In this document: piece by piece, positions 37,101 to 47,900 of the stretch
Numbering within the stretch: position 1 is the first letter of the stretch
Layout: each line of letters starts with the position of its first letter
Source: Anarhynchus alexandrinus
Taxonomy: Eukaryota > Chordata > Aves > Charadriiformes > Charadriidae
NCBI GenBank assembly: GCA_008711295.1
Contig: VUYV01000053.1
Location: 4,651,162 to 4,715,161 of the forward strand
DNA length: 64,000 bases
Direction: 5' to 3'
Notes under the pieces: model-generated
Databases searched by the model: none
What the model was told of the DNA's origin: nothing
What the model saw: the letters and a program-made list of their open reading frames with translations, nothing else
Program-made: the position numbers and the translations under genes

Positions 37101-37734
37101 TGACATACTTTTATTCCTGTAAAATAGCCCTTGGTGTTTTTAAGCCCAGAAGATACATTGCTACTCCCTGAGATAGCTGACGAAGTTTTATCCTGTAATA
37201 CAGATTGCATCAGAAGTCACTTGCAACAAACAAGTGAAGCTAGAGAGCGGGCTTCCCAGAGGTGCGCTCTGTGGGGCTGACGTCCTCCCACCGCAGTCAC
37301 CAAAAATCCTCCTGACTTCTGAAGGAGCAAAGTTTGGTCAAAGCCAAACAGCTTCTGAAAATCCTATGGTCATTTATTGTAAGCTTCTGTGTTTCAGCAG
37401 TAAAGTTTGTACTAGGGCAGAAATTATACCATTATTAAAGCTGCGTGAGGCAGAGGTACCTATCTTACAGCCAGGAAAGCAGCAGTTAGAAAGACACTGG
37501 TGCTTTTTTTAGACTAGACTTCCAAGTGATTTGTTTTCTGTCCTCCAGGAAGAAGGTTTTGCAGCATCAGAAAAACAAAGATATAAAAAAGCAAGAAAGA
37601 AAACAGAGTCAGATGACAAACGTCAAGCAAATTGCATAGGAGACAACAAACCTGATGATACAGACTATGTCAGAACAGCACAGACAGAAAAAACAGCAAA
37701 GAGCTCACTTGCAACAAAGCAGAGAAAGACCTGA
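31138..37734 (+). CDS. C11orf16: C11orf16 orthologue, DUF4537 (Tudor-like) protein, 6 coding exons
   Basis: Exons assembled from splice sites and phase are 31138-31304, 32150-32273, 33459-33687, 34469-35131, 35598-35767 and 37549-37734, giving 512 aa. Phases close at every junction. The N-terminus has RRYCSATPALDK, which parallels the human start. Residues 71-190 hold the DUF4537/Tudor-like region: VLVRWEQDGFYYRG, then MFLVEFAKPLV, then LLPGDNVLAPWEP…YGPGTVL.GIETRDP, then IMVQFWNDKKVKLP. Residues 231-288 form a Cys/His-rich stretch ending HPHVDAWWPL. After it come acidic/Ser-rich sequence, a conserved STVVDSAVNTDSGCLEKPRL and a Lys-rich C-terminus. The acceptor at 32149/32150 was preferred over the next AG because only it keeps frame and yields PAWKRL, like human PAWQGP. 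Function is unknown; a Tudor-like fold suggests binding of a modified peptide. AATAAA at 37748-37753 lies only 13 bp past the stop. Confidence 0.88.
36501..36566. repeat. Short tandem repeat, about 28 bp, two copies plus partial
   Basis: Two consecutive units of GAAGGGGAAGCAAAAA…CTTGCAGGAA (36501-36528 and 36529-36555), followed by a partial third. It lies in the last intron of the C11orf16 orthologue. Open frames through it only echo the repeat. Confidence 0.8.
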
Positions 37735-37747
37735 TCAACCAGAATTC

Positions 37748-37753
37748 AATAAA
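37748..37753 (+). terminator. C11orf16: Polyadenylation signal AATAAA for the C11orf16 orthologue
   Basis: A canonical AATAAA 13 bp after the TGA at 37732-37734. If used, the 3' UTR would be only a few tens of bases. It is the first such hexamer after the stop. Confidence 0.5.
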
Positions 37754-37769
37754 TGTATAATTGATGAAG

Positions 37770-38880
37770 TCAGGAGCTGCAATTTCAAGTAAACTGCTTA
37801 TACTATATCAGTGTTACATTTATTAAGCAAATCAAGTTCTGATTTAGGTCTGTGTAGAATATCTTTATGGATAACAGTATGATTTTAGTAACTGAGAAAC
37901 TCTATTTCCACCCACAAAAAAATTCAGCATCCTCATTCTTTACTCCAATTCCTAATTATTTGGGCTTGACTTTACAATTCTGGAGAGATCAGCTTAACCA
38001 GCACGAGCACTAAAAGCCTGAACAGATGCACAGCAAGGGTCTAATAAACCTCCAATTTATCTAGTTCTCTGGAGTCAGCTGGAGGAACTCAGCGTAGCGA
38101 TTTCTTTCTGTAGAAAGCCAGAAGGAATGGAGAAACAATACAAGCTGACAGCTGAAAATATTTTTTTCAGGATTAAAGCAGAAGAGAAAGTAGCTAGAGG
38201 GTAAAGGACCTGCTATTGTAGATACAAACAACAAAAATGCTTAGAGATCCAGCGTTCAAGTCACTGAATTTTATATTCCCATGAAAATTAACTAAAACCT
38301 TAATACCATCAGCTGCAAAAAGATTACAGATATATATAGGTCATGTCACTAATTCTAACCATGGAATCTGATCCTTCGGGAGAGTTAAGCATCCAGGGAG
38401 TCTCGTTAGTGGGACTGCTCGTGTTTACAGCGTATGAACTTGGCCATAAGCTGCGGCGTGCTGTTGCTCAGCAGTACTTTTCCCGTCAGGAAATAGGAGA
38501 CAATTCAGGGTACCCTACTGCCTACTGAAAAAGACAGCCAACTGTTGTTTAGCCTAGGTAAGAGCCTGCAAGGAGACAGGACTTGAAGCGTCAATAGTTT
38601 ATGTGCCTATACCGAATATCTGACAAATTTTCGAGCACCTTCCTGAGTTGGGGGATCCTAGACAGTGAATTCCATTTGCATTTTATTTCTTTATCGGAAT
38701 AATAGAAGCACAGATAGGAGAGACGCATTGTGAGCCAGCTGCTCTAAAATCAGTGCCAGCCCAGAGAAGCTAATGTACATCCGTATTCATAACACGTGGA
38801 TCATGCTCTCTGTGGTCAAGAATGTGACATGGATGTTCTGTCTGTGGATAATATAAAAGAAGCTGTCATGACAAAGACTA
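37770..38880. other. Intergenic region between convergent C11orf16 and AKIP1
   Basis: The two genes point at each other here. No exon or named repeat was seen. TTTATT at 38890-38895 and 39146-39151 (AATAAA on the minus strand) are candidate AKIP1 polyadenylation signals at its right border. Confidence 0.4.
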
Positions 38881-39178
38881 AATTATGTATTTTATTCCAC
38901 TGATTGTACCTTTAATTCTTTAAAGCATATGAACCTGGAATTACACAGTCACATAATTGGATTTAAGGCACACAATCTACAAATATTTATAAAATCAGTG
39001 TACAAAGTGGGCTGCATATAATTGCATTAAGTAGAAAATATTATACAGGCCATAAAAATGGAGTCCCAAAGAAGAGGATACTGTTAAAGTGCTAACAAGA
39101 AAAAGCTATACATAGTTCATTACATGCATTAAAACAGCCTCGTATTTTATTCCTGTGATTGCCGAGAAGCAACAAACA

Positions 39179-42100
39179 TCATAGAACAAAAGTTAAATCA
39201 ACACTTTGTCCTGCGTTGACATCTACCACGTGGGTTTGTTGCACCATGTCCTCTGAGGTTGCTGTGACAGAATAGGTACCGGGGGAAACTTCAATGTAGA
39301 TGTCTTTGGAAGCTCGTCTGGTCTTTAGTGGGGGGAAAAAATAAGTGTCATTACTCTTTAGTCATCTTAGATTTTCCACAAAAATAAAAATTTTGAATTT
39401 GGGTAAAAATATTACTTTTCAGCTGCTGTATAAACGTACTAAGATTTTTCAATATATACAGGCAGCATGGACAAAACTGTACAATGTTTTTGTCAATACA
39501 AAAATTAGCAAGTAAGTGCTATACTCAAAGTATTTCATCTGATGTTTCATTGAATGGAAATAATCAACATGCCGAACCTGTGCCTCACAAAACTGAAACT
39601 TACCGGCCTAAACCCTTTTGAACATAAACCTGGAAAACCTCCATACAACAAGGGTGCTCCCACTAATTTGTACTGCGGCACAGATTCCATGTTCCTCGTC
39701 TTTTGTGGCTTAGAAATTGAAAATGAAATTGATTTGGTGAGGAGTTAGGCTTTGAAAAATAAAAATAGGTTTTCTTCTCCTTGAGGAACAGGAGTCTTCA
39801 GAGAGACTGTATGAGGGCCGAGCATAACTGGCTAAGCAAGTGCCGCGTGCCTCGCGGCATGCCTTTCCTCAGCACAGGGAATGTGGCAGGAGCACAAACG
39901 AGGTGAGACCGGAGGACTGCTGGGTTATTGTGCAAATCACAAAAGCCCAAAGATTAATCACAGTGTTTGATGTTCTGCACCAGTCCAACATATAAAGTAG
40001 ACTCTTAACCGGTTATGTGCCAGAATGCCACAATCTGGTTTATAATTAATTCTGCAAGTCTCTGTATGCCCGTTCTGATGTCCACCTATACATACATTAG
40101 GATTGTGAATACACCGCTGGTTAATATTCTGTGCCATCACAAAGTCTCCGCACCTCATCACAAATTTTAACCAGCTTGATGCAAAGTGATAAAGAAGTGC
40201 TATACCTCAATTTAAAAACAAAGTATTCTATGGACTTACACGTTGCTGGCAAGTTTGAGCTTGACTGGGTGCTACAGAAGCTTCAGTCCTCTGGAAAGAA
40301 AAAGATACAGTTTTCTAATGGTACAACACAAAAGGCAAATTCAGCCCCTGAGAGAGGGGATGCTTTATGTCCATTAAATTTTCCCCTCCACCAAAGGGCT
40401 GATATGACACTGATGGGTGCCATCCCAGGTTACTCTGCCCCCTTCTCAACAGAAGGCTCAGATCAGTCCAAGTGTTCATATGCTCATGATGTCAAACCAC
40501 ATACATTAGTGTAAGCAAGTGCCACCAACACTAGCTGGGTAACAGCTGTCCCATGGGAGGGAAGGAATACCCTTTAATCGCAACAAAAACCAAACACCTA
40601 CTTACCCCTCCTTCCGTGGACTCCACCTCTCTTTCCCCTGCTTGTCTGCCATGGTATCTGCAGATGTGTTTGATTTCATGTTCTTTGCATCTACAGGCTG
40701 CCACGAAGCCATAGTACTTCTGGGCAACAATAGAAACAGAGAATATTATGTGGAGGAGCATCAAAGCCATGCTCGCAACCTCTGCAGATTTTCAATTAAA
40801 AGCAGAACTGCACAGCTACTGATCTTCTGTAGTAATTGGCTGGTTTGTTCTCCTGTTAGGATGAAAACAATGCCTGGAAGTCCACAGGACATCTGCCTTC
40901 TGGTGCAAAACTGCCAGCCCTGATTTTAGATGCCGGTCTCCTGACACAATACACCAGGACTCTGACACCTCAGAACTGAAAATCAGAAGGAACGCTCTGG
41001 AAACATCTACCTGATCAGGCTCTCTCTGGTGGAAGAAGGGATAATTTATGGATCCTTAATAGGATGTATACGCAAGCTAGGTGCTTTGCAACTTAGCCAG
41101 TAAAGACTGGTTCTGCAGGGCACGTGCAGGAGCAGTGGTCTAAAAGCAGAACACGGTAATACTGAAAAATGACTTGGTGAAGAAGCAAAAGTGACTTCAA
41201 GGCTAGTGCCAGTAGCATAGCAGTTTTGAGAACTGTATTTAAGTCCACAGCAGCCCTTTTTTGGCTCCACAGTAAAGGTACTTGAATCCTCTCCACTGCA
41301 AATTAAATATTTGAGTACAGCTCTGCTGCCATCTGCTGTCACCACAAAACTCCTCCCAGGGTTATCTTTTTGATCACAAAGTTCCAGAATAGCTATTATA
41401 TGTCACTTATATTTTCCTTGTCTCTGAATGTCAAGACAACACAGAAAAAATAAGGCCAGTAGCAACTCTTATTTCCAAATCCACTGCTGTGCTTTATTCC
41501 TTGAGGTTATGTAGGCATCAACAGAGTTGGTTGCTTGTACTGTTGTTTACTGCAGAGCTACATCCCAAAATACATGCAATACTCTGACCTATTGCATAAC
41601 GCTTCACAGAGCATCTCTGTCTCACAGGAGGTGAGCTGGATTCTTTTACATGATGTCACAAAGGAAAGAAATGAAATCAAACTTTTGGTACGAAATGTGG
41701 GTAAACTTTGGTCTCTAGCTAATTGTGAACAATTAATTTTAAATCACGTAATTTTAATCATTTGCACTTGGTGGCATTCAAATGCCTAAATGGTTATGTT
41801 TGGCTGTAGATTTTTATTTATGCTTTGTAGACTTTATCCAAGAACTTGTGGGTATGAGAATTCCTCCGCCCCCCCCATTTTATGACTCCTCTACAGAAGA
41901 CAAGCGAAGAAGTACGGTCTTGGCTGAGGCACAAACGTGGAAGTCATCCACTGCTTGTTCCCACTCTGTTACAGACTCCTAATAGGATAAGTGTCTATAT
42001 ATTGTTATATTTTTGTTTCATCTCATGTAAAACTCTATTCTGCCTGAGCTGTTTTAGGATTAACTGGTTACTGTGTATGTAGTGCTTTGAAATGATAAAG

Positions 42101-43324
42101 GAGTTGCTTAAGAGCTAATAATCTGCTGCGTGTTAAACTACTGTTTTCTCTAATTTAATTGAAGACTTAGCCTCTGTTATTAACTCGGCAGACAACGCGC
42201 TCCCTGCTGCATGGTGATAACAGGCCCCCGAAGGGCATAGACGATGTAAACTATGATGGAGTTTTCAGAGACTTTAATGCAGTATAGTGGGGCTGCAGGG
42301 CGGCATTCACGAGGACGAGCTGGCAGAGGTGGGCTCCCCGTCGGCTGACCCAGAAGAGTAATGACAGCGGCAGCCAGAGCACAAGCACGGCTGTTGCGCT
42401 GCTGTCTCAATGAGCGTGTGCCAACGTGAAAGCCATGGAGCTGTGCATCTCCGTGCCACATCTCAATTTCTACCCATCGCAAATAAAGATACGGTGCTGC
42501 TCAGTAATAATAAGTGATAATCCAGTAGCAACCCCTCAAATTAGGTTTGCTTAAACGATGCAAGATGTGTGAGGTTCAGACATTACGGATGCAAAACGGG
42601 GAGGTTAACTCCAAATTCGGAGTGAACGCGTGGCAGAAAGCAATGTCTTTGCTCGAGATTCAAACTCTCCCTTACTTCTGCCACCCAGAACACACTGAGT
42701 CTTACCAGCCAGCACGAGCGGCTCATGTTGGCATGATGAAAACAGGGTTATTCTGTCCTAATGCCTCTCCACAGCAGAGGTACCTCGCAGCACTGCAAAC
42801 AACTCTGTACATTGTGACAAGAAACAACTCTATACATTGTGACACATGACAGTGGCTGCCACAATGTAATTTGTGACGCCATCTGATGTTTCTGTTTCCT
42901 CTGACCATGTTGCCTTTCCACCAGGAAGTGGAGAAACCCGCTGCTAAAATCCGTACAGGTCTTTTGGTACTCCCCTACGGAAAATGCCAATATTGCTGTT
43001 TACCAGCCAAGGTGACACCTGTGGGTCAGGATAACACTGGTGAAACCTACCCTGTAACCCACCACCGGGACGGTGAACGCCCCAAATGTCTTAATGGGGG
43101 GCCGGCATCACAGGCCCACTGGCTAAACTCTTGGCCTGCAGCGAGCAAAACTGCAGTCTAATTTTGGCAGTTTTAGCAAGAGTAGTGCAAACAGGCCCCC
43201 GCCGGGCACATCATCAACGTTCCCCTTTGCACGGGAACTCCCTCACCTCGCACTCCTTTGTGGCTTGATTCATCAAGTTCACAATTGAAGTGAACGCGGC
43301 GCTGAGACGCTCTGAATCTTCTTC
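39179..43324 (-). CDS. AKIP1: AKIP1, A-kinase-interacting protein 1 (4 coding exons; N-terminal exon not found)
   Basis: Minus-strand exons in reading order are 43324-43247 (26 aa, ERLSAAFTSIVNLMNQATKE), 40719-40606 (38 aa, KYYGFVAACRCKEHEIKHIC then RYHGRQAGEREVES), 39708-39604 (35 aa, PQKTRNMESVPQYKLVGAPL) and 39322-39179 (47 aa, KDIYIEVSPGTYSVT then THVVDVNAGQSVDLTFVL, stop). Every junction is phase 0 with AG/GT borders. The last exon closely matches the human C-terminus (KDLYIEVYPGTYSVT…), and KYYG…RYH matches human KYYSS…YRYH. The human protein is about 210 aa and 146 are recovered; the missing part is the N-terminus, which should lie upstream (higher coordinates) near or inside the 20-N gap. 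Known role: AKIP1 binds the PKA catalytic subunit and p65/RelA and affects their nuclear retention. The 78-nt exon corresponds to the segment I recall being skipped in a human splice form. Confidence 0.88.
42800..42851. repeat. Two-copy tandem repeat, about 26 bp
   Basis: ACAACTCTGTACATTGTGAC and ACAACTCTATACATTGTGAC occur back to back with one substitution, and related ACATTGTG/ACAATGT words follow. The repeat lies in an AKIP1 intron. Confidence 0.75.
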
Positions 43325-43336
43325 CTGCAATTAAAG

Positions 43337-43350
43337 ATATATATATATAT
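43337..43350. repeat. (AT)7 microsatellite at an AKIP1 acceptor
   Basis: Seven AT repeats located 13-26 bp upstream, in AKIP1 sense, of the 43324 exon border, where the branch-point and pyrimidine tract would normally be. Confidence 0.85.
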
Positions 43351-43764
43351 TTCTTTTTGTAACTCATAACGTGGCACCCGTTGCTTAGAGATAGAAATCA
43401 GGTGATTCAACAACAAAACACTCGCTAGCGCTGGAGGCTGCCTCTGGGGTGAAACCGCCATGTGTGGCCCACCGCAGTGGTCCTTAAGTTTGGATGCAGT
43501 GCGTGCACCGGCTGCCTTCCAACGCCCCTGGCGTGCACCGGGCAGCACCGAGGCGCCCGCTGCGCCCGAGAGGGCACCGGACCGACCCTCGCTTCGCCGT
43601 CCTGCGGAGCGCCGGGAATTTATGAGTCAGTGCCCACCACCGTTTCACATGGGCTTTGACTAGGTAAGATGCGGCGAAAAGTACCCAAGTGTGAAACCAT
43701 TCTATGCATTTTAAAATGCCTCTAGCTCATTACAGCACATCTATGGCTCAGCCCCATGCACACA

Positions 43765-43800
43765 TATATATATTTATACACACACACACGTATAGGCAGG
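43765..43800. repeat. (TA)n/(CA)n simple repeat
   Basis: A short compound of alternating CA and TA (CACATATATATATTTATACACACACACACG) just before the GC-rich promoter. Confidence 0.8.
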
Positions 43801-43859
43801 CCTCTATAGGACACGCGCTATCCTGCCACCATTTAAGGACGCAGCTCCTCGGGCGCATC

Positions 43860-44400
43860 TCATTCGTTTCGTTGCATTTCTACCAGCGCGGCCGCCCCCG
43901 CCGCCCGCAGCGCTAACCGGGGCCGAGGGGGAAGGCCGTCCCGCCGGTCGCCCCCGTCCCGCCGCCCGCCGCACTGACCGGGCCCGAGGGCGGGAGCCAT
44001 CCCGCCGTCCGCCGCCNNNNNNNNNNNNNNNNNNNNCCCCGCCGCGGGTGAGTACCGCCCCCGCCCCGCCCCGCCCGGTGGCATCGCTGCAGATGCCGCC
44101 GGGCGCCCGGTCCCGCGGAGGGCTTGCGGGTCTGTTTTCCCCTCACGCCGCCTCTCCTGGGGCGGGCCCGCGCGCCGCCCTGGGCGGGGAAGGAGCGTCC
44201 GGACAGGCTTTCCCTGAGCTGCCCTCAGCGGCGCCGCTCCCGGTGGCGGCGGGCCGGTGAGGGGCCCGTGTGTTGCCCCGACAACGGGGAAGAGCGGGGA
44301 GAAGCTGGAGGGTGCCGAGCCCCGGCCGGGCGGGGGGCAGGCGCGGCGGCTCGGCGGGCCGGTGCCGGAGGGCCTCGCCCCATGTACCGCTGCAGCAGAA
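43860..44400. promoter_or_regulatory. CpG island, probable bidirectional promoter AKIP1 / DENND2B
   Basis: A very GC- and CpG-rich block between the AKIP1 exons on the minus strand and sequence to the right that synteny assigns to DENND2B on the plus strand. It contains a 20-N gap (44017-44036). Directly after the gap is a strong plus-strand donor (CCGCGG|GTGAGTACC, exon end 44047), which supports a first non-coding exon of the right-hand gene. On the left flank an imperfect GC-rich repeat of about 61 bp (CTAACCGG… at 43913 and CTGACCGG… at 43974) probably explains the gap. The bidirectional function is inferred from gene orientation. Confidence 0.65.
44017..44036. other. Assembly gap, 20 N
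   Basis: Twenty unresolved bases inside the GC-rich promoter island. The true length may differ, and the missing 5' exon of AKIP1 or of DENND2B may extend into it. Confidence 0.98.
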
Positions 44401-44424
44401 AGCAGTACTCCCTGGGGCATTTTC

Positions 44425-44442
44425 TTTTTTTTTTTTTTTTTT
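44425..44442. repeat. Poly(T) tract
   Basis: A run of 18 T residues directly after the CpG island. On the opposite strand it is an A tail, but no retrocopy body is evident next to it. Confidence 0.85.
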
Positions 44443-46024
44443 AATTTATGAGGTACAAAATAATAATTACAGTAGGTAGTGATGGTTGGCCAGGTGAAAC
44501 GAGTAAGAGGGCAGAGCACCAGGTGAGCGGCCAGGTCAGACCGCCTGCAGACCGTCACTGCGCCCGCTCTCTGAAAGAAAGCCCCTTCCACCTTGGTTAG
44601 TGAACAGCAAGCACAAAGTGTTTTGGGCTGCTGCAAGCAAAGTGAACCACACAAGCAGATTCACTCCCTGCTTCGGGCCCGGGGGGGGCTCCAGCAGGGC
44701 AGCACGTATGCCCAAGGCCCCCGTCAGCCCCACAGTGTGGGAGGTTGTGGTTGCCCTTTGGAGCTACCAAACAGGCTCGGAAAGCAGCTGTGGCTATGTG
44801 TAAATTAGACCCACTTTGTGGCCTTGCTCACCTGGCTTGCACTGAGGTGATGGCAGGAAGGGCAAAATAAGCACAGAAACTTTCTGTAAGGGCAGTATGG
44901 CCGAGGTTAACAAGTAGGCCCTGATGTTTCAAGTCCTGCTTGTGGAGCTTCGCTAGCTGTAATCTGTTTGGCAAGCAAGGAAAATAATCCTCTCCTAGTT
45001 TACATTTTATTATCATCTAGTTGCTTAACTAGAGCAGCAGCCAGCTCATGTAATAAACAAGCCCTTCACAGGCTGCTTGTTCATTAAAACACACTGAAGG
45101 CCCCAATTGAGCGTTCAAATACAATTTAACTTTAGGTTGGGTCTCTTGTACTCGAAGGAAAATTTAGGCAGTTGCCAAGTTGCTTGAGGTCCGGGGGACT
45201 GCATACAACACAAGTGGGGGAGAAAAATAATATTTGATAAAAGCAATGTTAGCACGTTTGAGACGTTTGTTTGATGTGCTGGAGAAGCAGCCAGAATAGA
45301 CTGCTCCCTGCTTAACTGGAAGTTGAGCATCTTTCTTTGAGCATCATTCCTCGTTATCATTGGTCTCCTGGAGAGGCAGATGGGTTTGCTATCTTGCTGC
45401 GCTTGTGAAATATACTTGAAAAGGCCCTCTTAAGTTGTTTTTGTAACAGGAAAAAAAATTGTATTCATTTTATATTCCTGCCAGGTACTTGTAGCAGTAG
45501 CTTGTTGTTCAGGAGGTAAATTATTCCTTGTGTGTTGAAATTTAAACTCCCACCATTTTTTGATGTTTGGTGACACAGTACGCCTTTTGCAGCTGAGTAA
45601 ATACATCTGTCCCAAGCAGGCTGACAGCTGAAACAGCTTTTGCTTTGAAACACACATTCACATCAGAATCCAGATGAGAGTTACCCTTATTTCCTGTACA
45701 TTCACTCTTTTGAAATATAATGGAGGCTTGTGAAATGCTTGTGATTTCCTTGTCTTGTGGGATGACGGATCAGAATATCTCAAGACAATATATCTTATTT
45801 TGTTGATGAGGTGGTGAAAGCCAAGAATAGTTTATCCTGAGTACTCGGCTCTAGGTTCAGAGAAGTATCCTTGTGTAGGAAAGCTCATAAACATTTGCCT
45901 AAGGCTGAGCACCATTTCTGTTCAGTTTCAGTCAATGGAAGGAAAGTAAACATATGCTTGAAGATCAAGAAATGTGCAAGGCTGGAATTTGTATTTCCAG
46001 TTGCAGAATACTCGTGTCACTCCT

Positions 46025-46046
46025 CTTTTTTTTTTTTTTTTTTTTN
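46025..46046. repeat. Poly(T) tract ending in a single N
   Basis: About 20 T residues followed by one N at 46046. The N most likely marks an unresolved homopolymer length. Confidence 0.85.
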
Positions 46047-46110
46047 GTTCCTATTATCATTTGGTTAATATATTGTGAAGTGACTTGTTTTATAAATGCT
46101 TACATAATAT

Positions 46111-46228
46111 CACAGAATGGTTAGAGCTGGAAGGGATCTTAAAGATCATCCAGTTCCAACCCCCCCTGCCATGGGCAAGGGACACCTTCCACTAGACCAG
46201 GTTGCTCAAAGCCCCATCCCACCTGAAT
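46111..46228 (-). repeat. CR1 LINE fragment, minus orientation
   Basis: The stretch begins 'CACAGAATGGTTAGAGCTGG' and continues 'AAGGGATCTTAAAGATCATC', 'CTGCCATGGGCAAGGGACAC' and 'ACTAGACCAGGTTGCTCAAA'. It is the reverse complement of a CR1 3' UTR of about 115 bp. Confidence 0.9.
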
Positions 46229-46599
46229 ACTTAAAGATTTAGGTGCAGTCTTTGTATTTTGCAATACGGGTGGTTCTGCTAACAGCTAGGATCCTGCCTT
46301 TTTCGTATGGTTTTTATATCAAACGTCTTGTGCGGGCTTCTCATCAGTTAAGCCGGCAGAAGCATGCGGACAGGCGTGCCGGGGAGGTGGACTGTAGGAT
46401 GCTGTTTGTGGCCTGTGTGGAGTATGTGTGTTTTATCGTTTGTGCCACGCAAAGACCTCCTTCACCCTCAGGTACCCGCGTTGCCTTGTGTCTCGGCGTG
46501 CAGAGGGACCCTGGCTGGGGCTGCCTCCGAGCGGGGCACCTCGGGGAGCAGAGCTTTACAAAACCGCTGTCAGCAGCTGGTCTGAGTAGGTTGGCTTTG

Positions 46600-47900
46600 A
46601 ACCCAGGTACACGGAATGAAGTTCGGAGACATGCTGCTGCCTCCGTCTCCCCGCTTTGTCCCCCACCCCGTTTCTCCACAGGTACTGTTCCTCCGAAGCT
46701 ACCCTGGGGAGCTCGGAAAACGCGGGGGTACGGCCGTCCCGGGGGCTCGCCCGTGCCCGGCGCCCTGATTGAAACCATCTGCTCGGCGCCCGAGCGCAGG
46801 AAGCGCGCCGCTCGCTGCCTCCTTCCTTCCTTTCTTCCCGGCAAGCGGCTCCGCGCGGAGACGAGCCCACCACTCCTAATTTTGTCTTTTTTTTTTTTGT
46901 TTGTTGTTTTGTTTTAAATAAAAAATAAGAGGTATCTCTCCCCTGGGGTAGAGGGAGGAGGAAGATTGTCAGACGGGGGGCTCAGTTCTCCCCTCCTCCT
47001 TCTCCTCTGCCCATCGCATCTCCCCGCGGATCGGCGGGTCCTGCCCGGCCCCGGCGCGCTGCTTCCCTCCTTCCCTCCCTCCCGCCTGGCCAGGACCCGC
47101 GTTTGGGGCCGGGGCGGGGGGGAGCGCCCACCCCTCCGCGGGGCCCGGGGCTGGGGCTGAGCGCTGCCGGCGGGAGCGGTGGCTCGGCCGCCCGGGGCTG
47201 CCCGGCCGCGGCGGGGCTACAGCCCGTGCCGGGCTGCGCTGGGGGAGCAGGTTTCTTTGTTGGCTGCCGGGTGACTGGTTCCCATTAATCTCCCGCACTG
47301 GCCGTGGCCGTCTCCACTTCCTGCCTTTGCATACTTCTCTCTCCCTCGATCTCAGTCGCTTCCCTCCCCCTTCCCTCCCCCCTTTCTTTCTCTCCCTCTT
47401 CCCAGCTTCTCCAAAAAAACTACAACCGCCCGGGCTGCGGGACGGGGGCCGCAAGCGTCCGGCGGAGGGAGCGCACCCCTGCGCGCCTCGGTAAGCGCCG
47501 GGGAGCCGCGCCGCCGGGTCGGTGGTCCCCTCTTGGGGACCCGGGCAGGGGAGCGGGGCTGGGGGCAGAAACGATTGATCGTGCTCCGGCTCGCCGTCCC
47601 TGCGCCCTGAGAGCCGCCCGCCTCCCGGGAGCGGGGCGGGCCGGGGATGCGCGGCGGCGGGGGGCTCTCCGGGCCCTGCGGCTCCCCGGGCCGCGGCGCC
47701 TCCGCGGCAACGGAGCCGCCGGTGGCTGGGCCGGCGTGGGCCGGCCCCGCGACCCCGGCAGGGGTCCCTGATCTGGCCGGGGCGAGCTCAGATGGGCGCG
47801 GGGTCCTTGCGCACGGGCGGAGCGGGGGGTCGGTGCTCCCCCGCTGGTGCGTCCTGTGCCACCCCCGTGGCTCGCGGGACGCTTCTTGTCGCCTGGGTGG
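46600..47900 (+). promoter_or_regulatory. DENND2B: Second CpG island, probable alternative DENND2B promoter
   Basis: Strongly GC- and CpG-rich, densest at about 47000-47800. A consensus donor CGCCTCG|GTAAGCGCC ends a putative exon at 47490. Upstream of it is an approximately 70-base pyrimidine-rich tract (47335-47405) ending in CCCAG, so the piece 47406-47490 could be either an internal 5' UTR exon or the end of a first exon that starts near 47290. Island limits are estimates. Long open frames here on both strands follow from the low stop-codon density of GC-rich DNA. Confidence 0.6.
47406..47490 (+). other. DENND2B: Candidate 5' untranslated exon of DENND2B
   Basis: The piece is bounded by TTCCCAG (acceptor-like, after a long pyrimidine tract) and a strong GTAAGC donor. 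It has no ATG that opens a recognisable protein. If transcription starts downstream of about 47290, the left border would be the transcription start and not a splice site. Confidence 0.35.

Noticed and set aside
39554..39748. 64-codon plus-strand ORF
   Set aside because: It is the antisense shadow of an AKIP1 exon (39708-39604) whose splice sites and phase fit the minus strand.
43860..44654. 264-codon minus-strand ORF through the N gap
   Set aside because: It crosses unresolved bases and is open only because the island is GC-rich; no protein family is recognisable.
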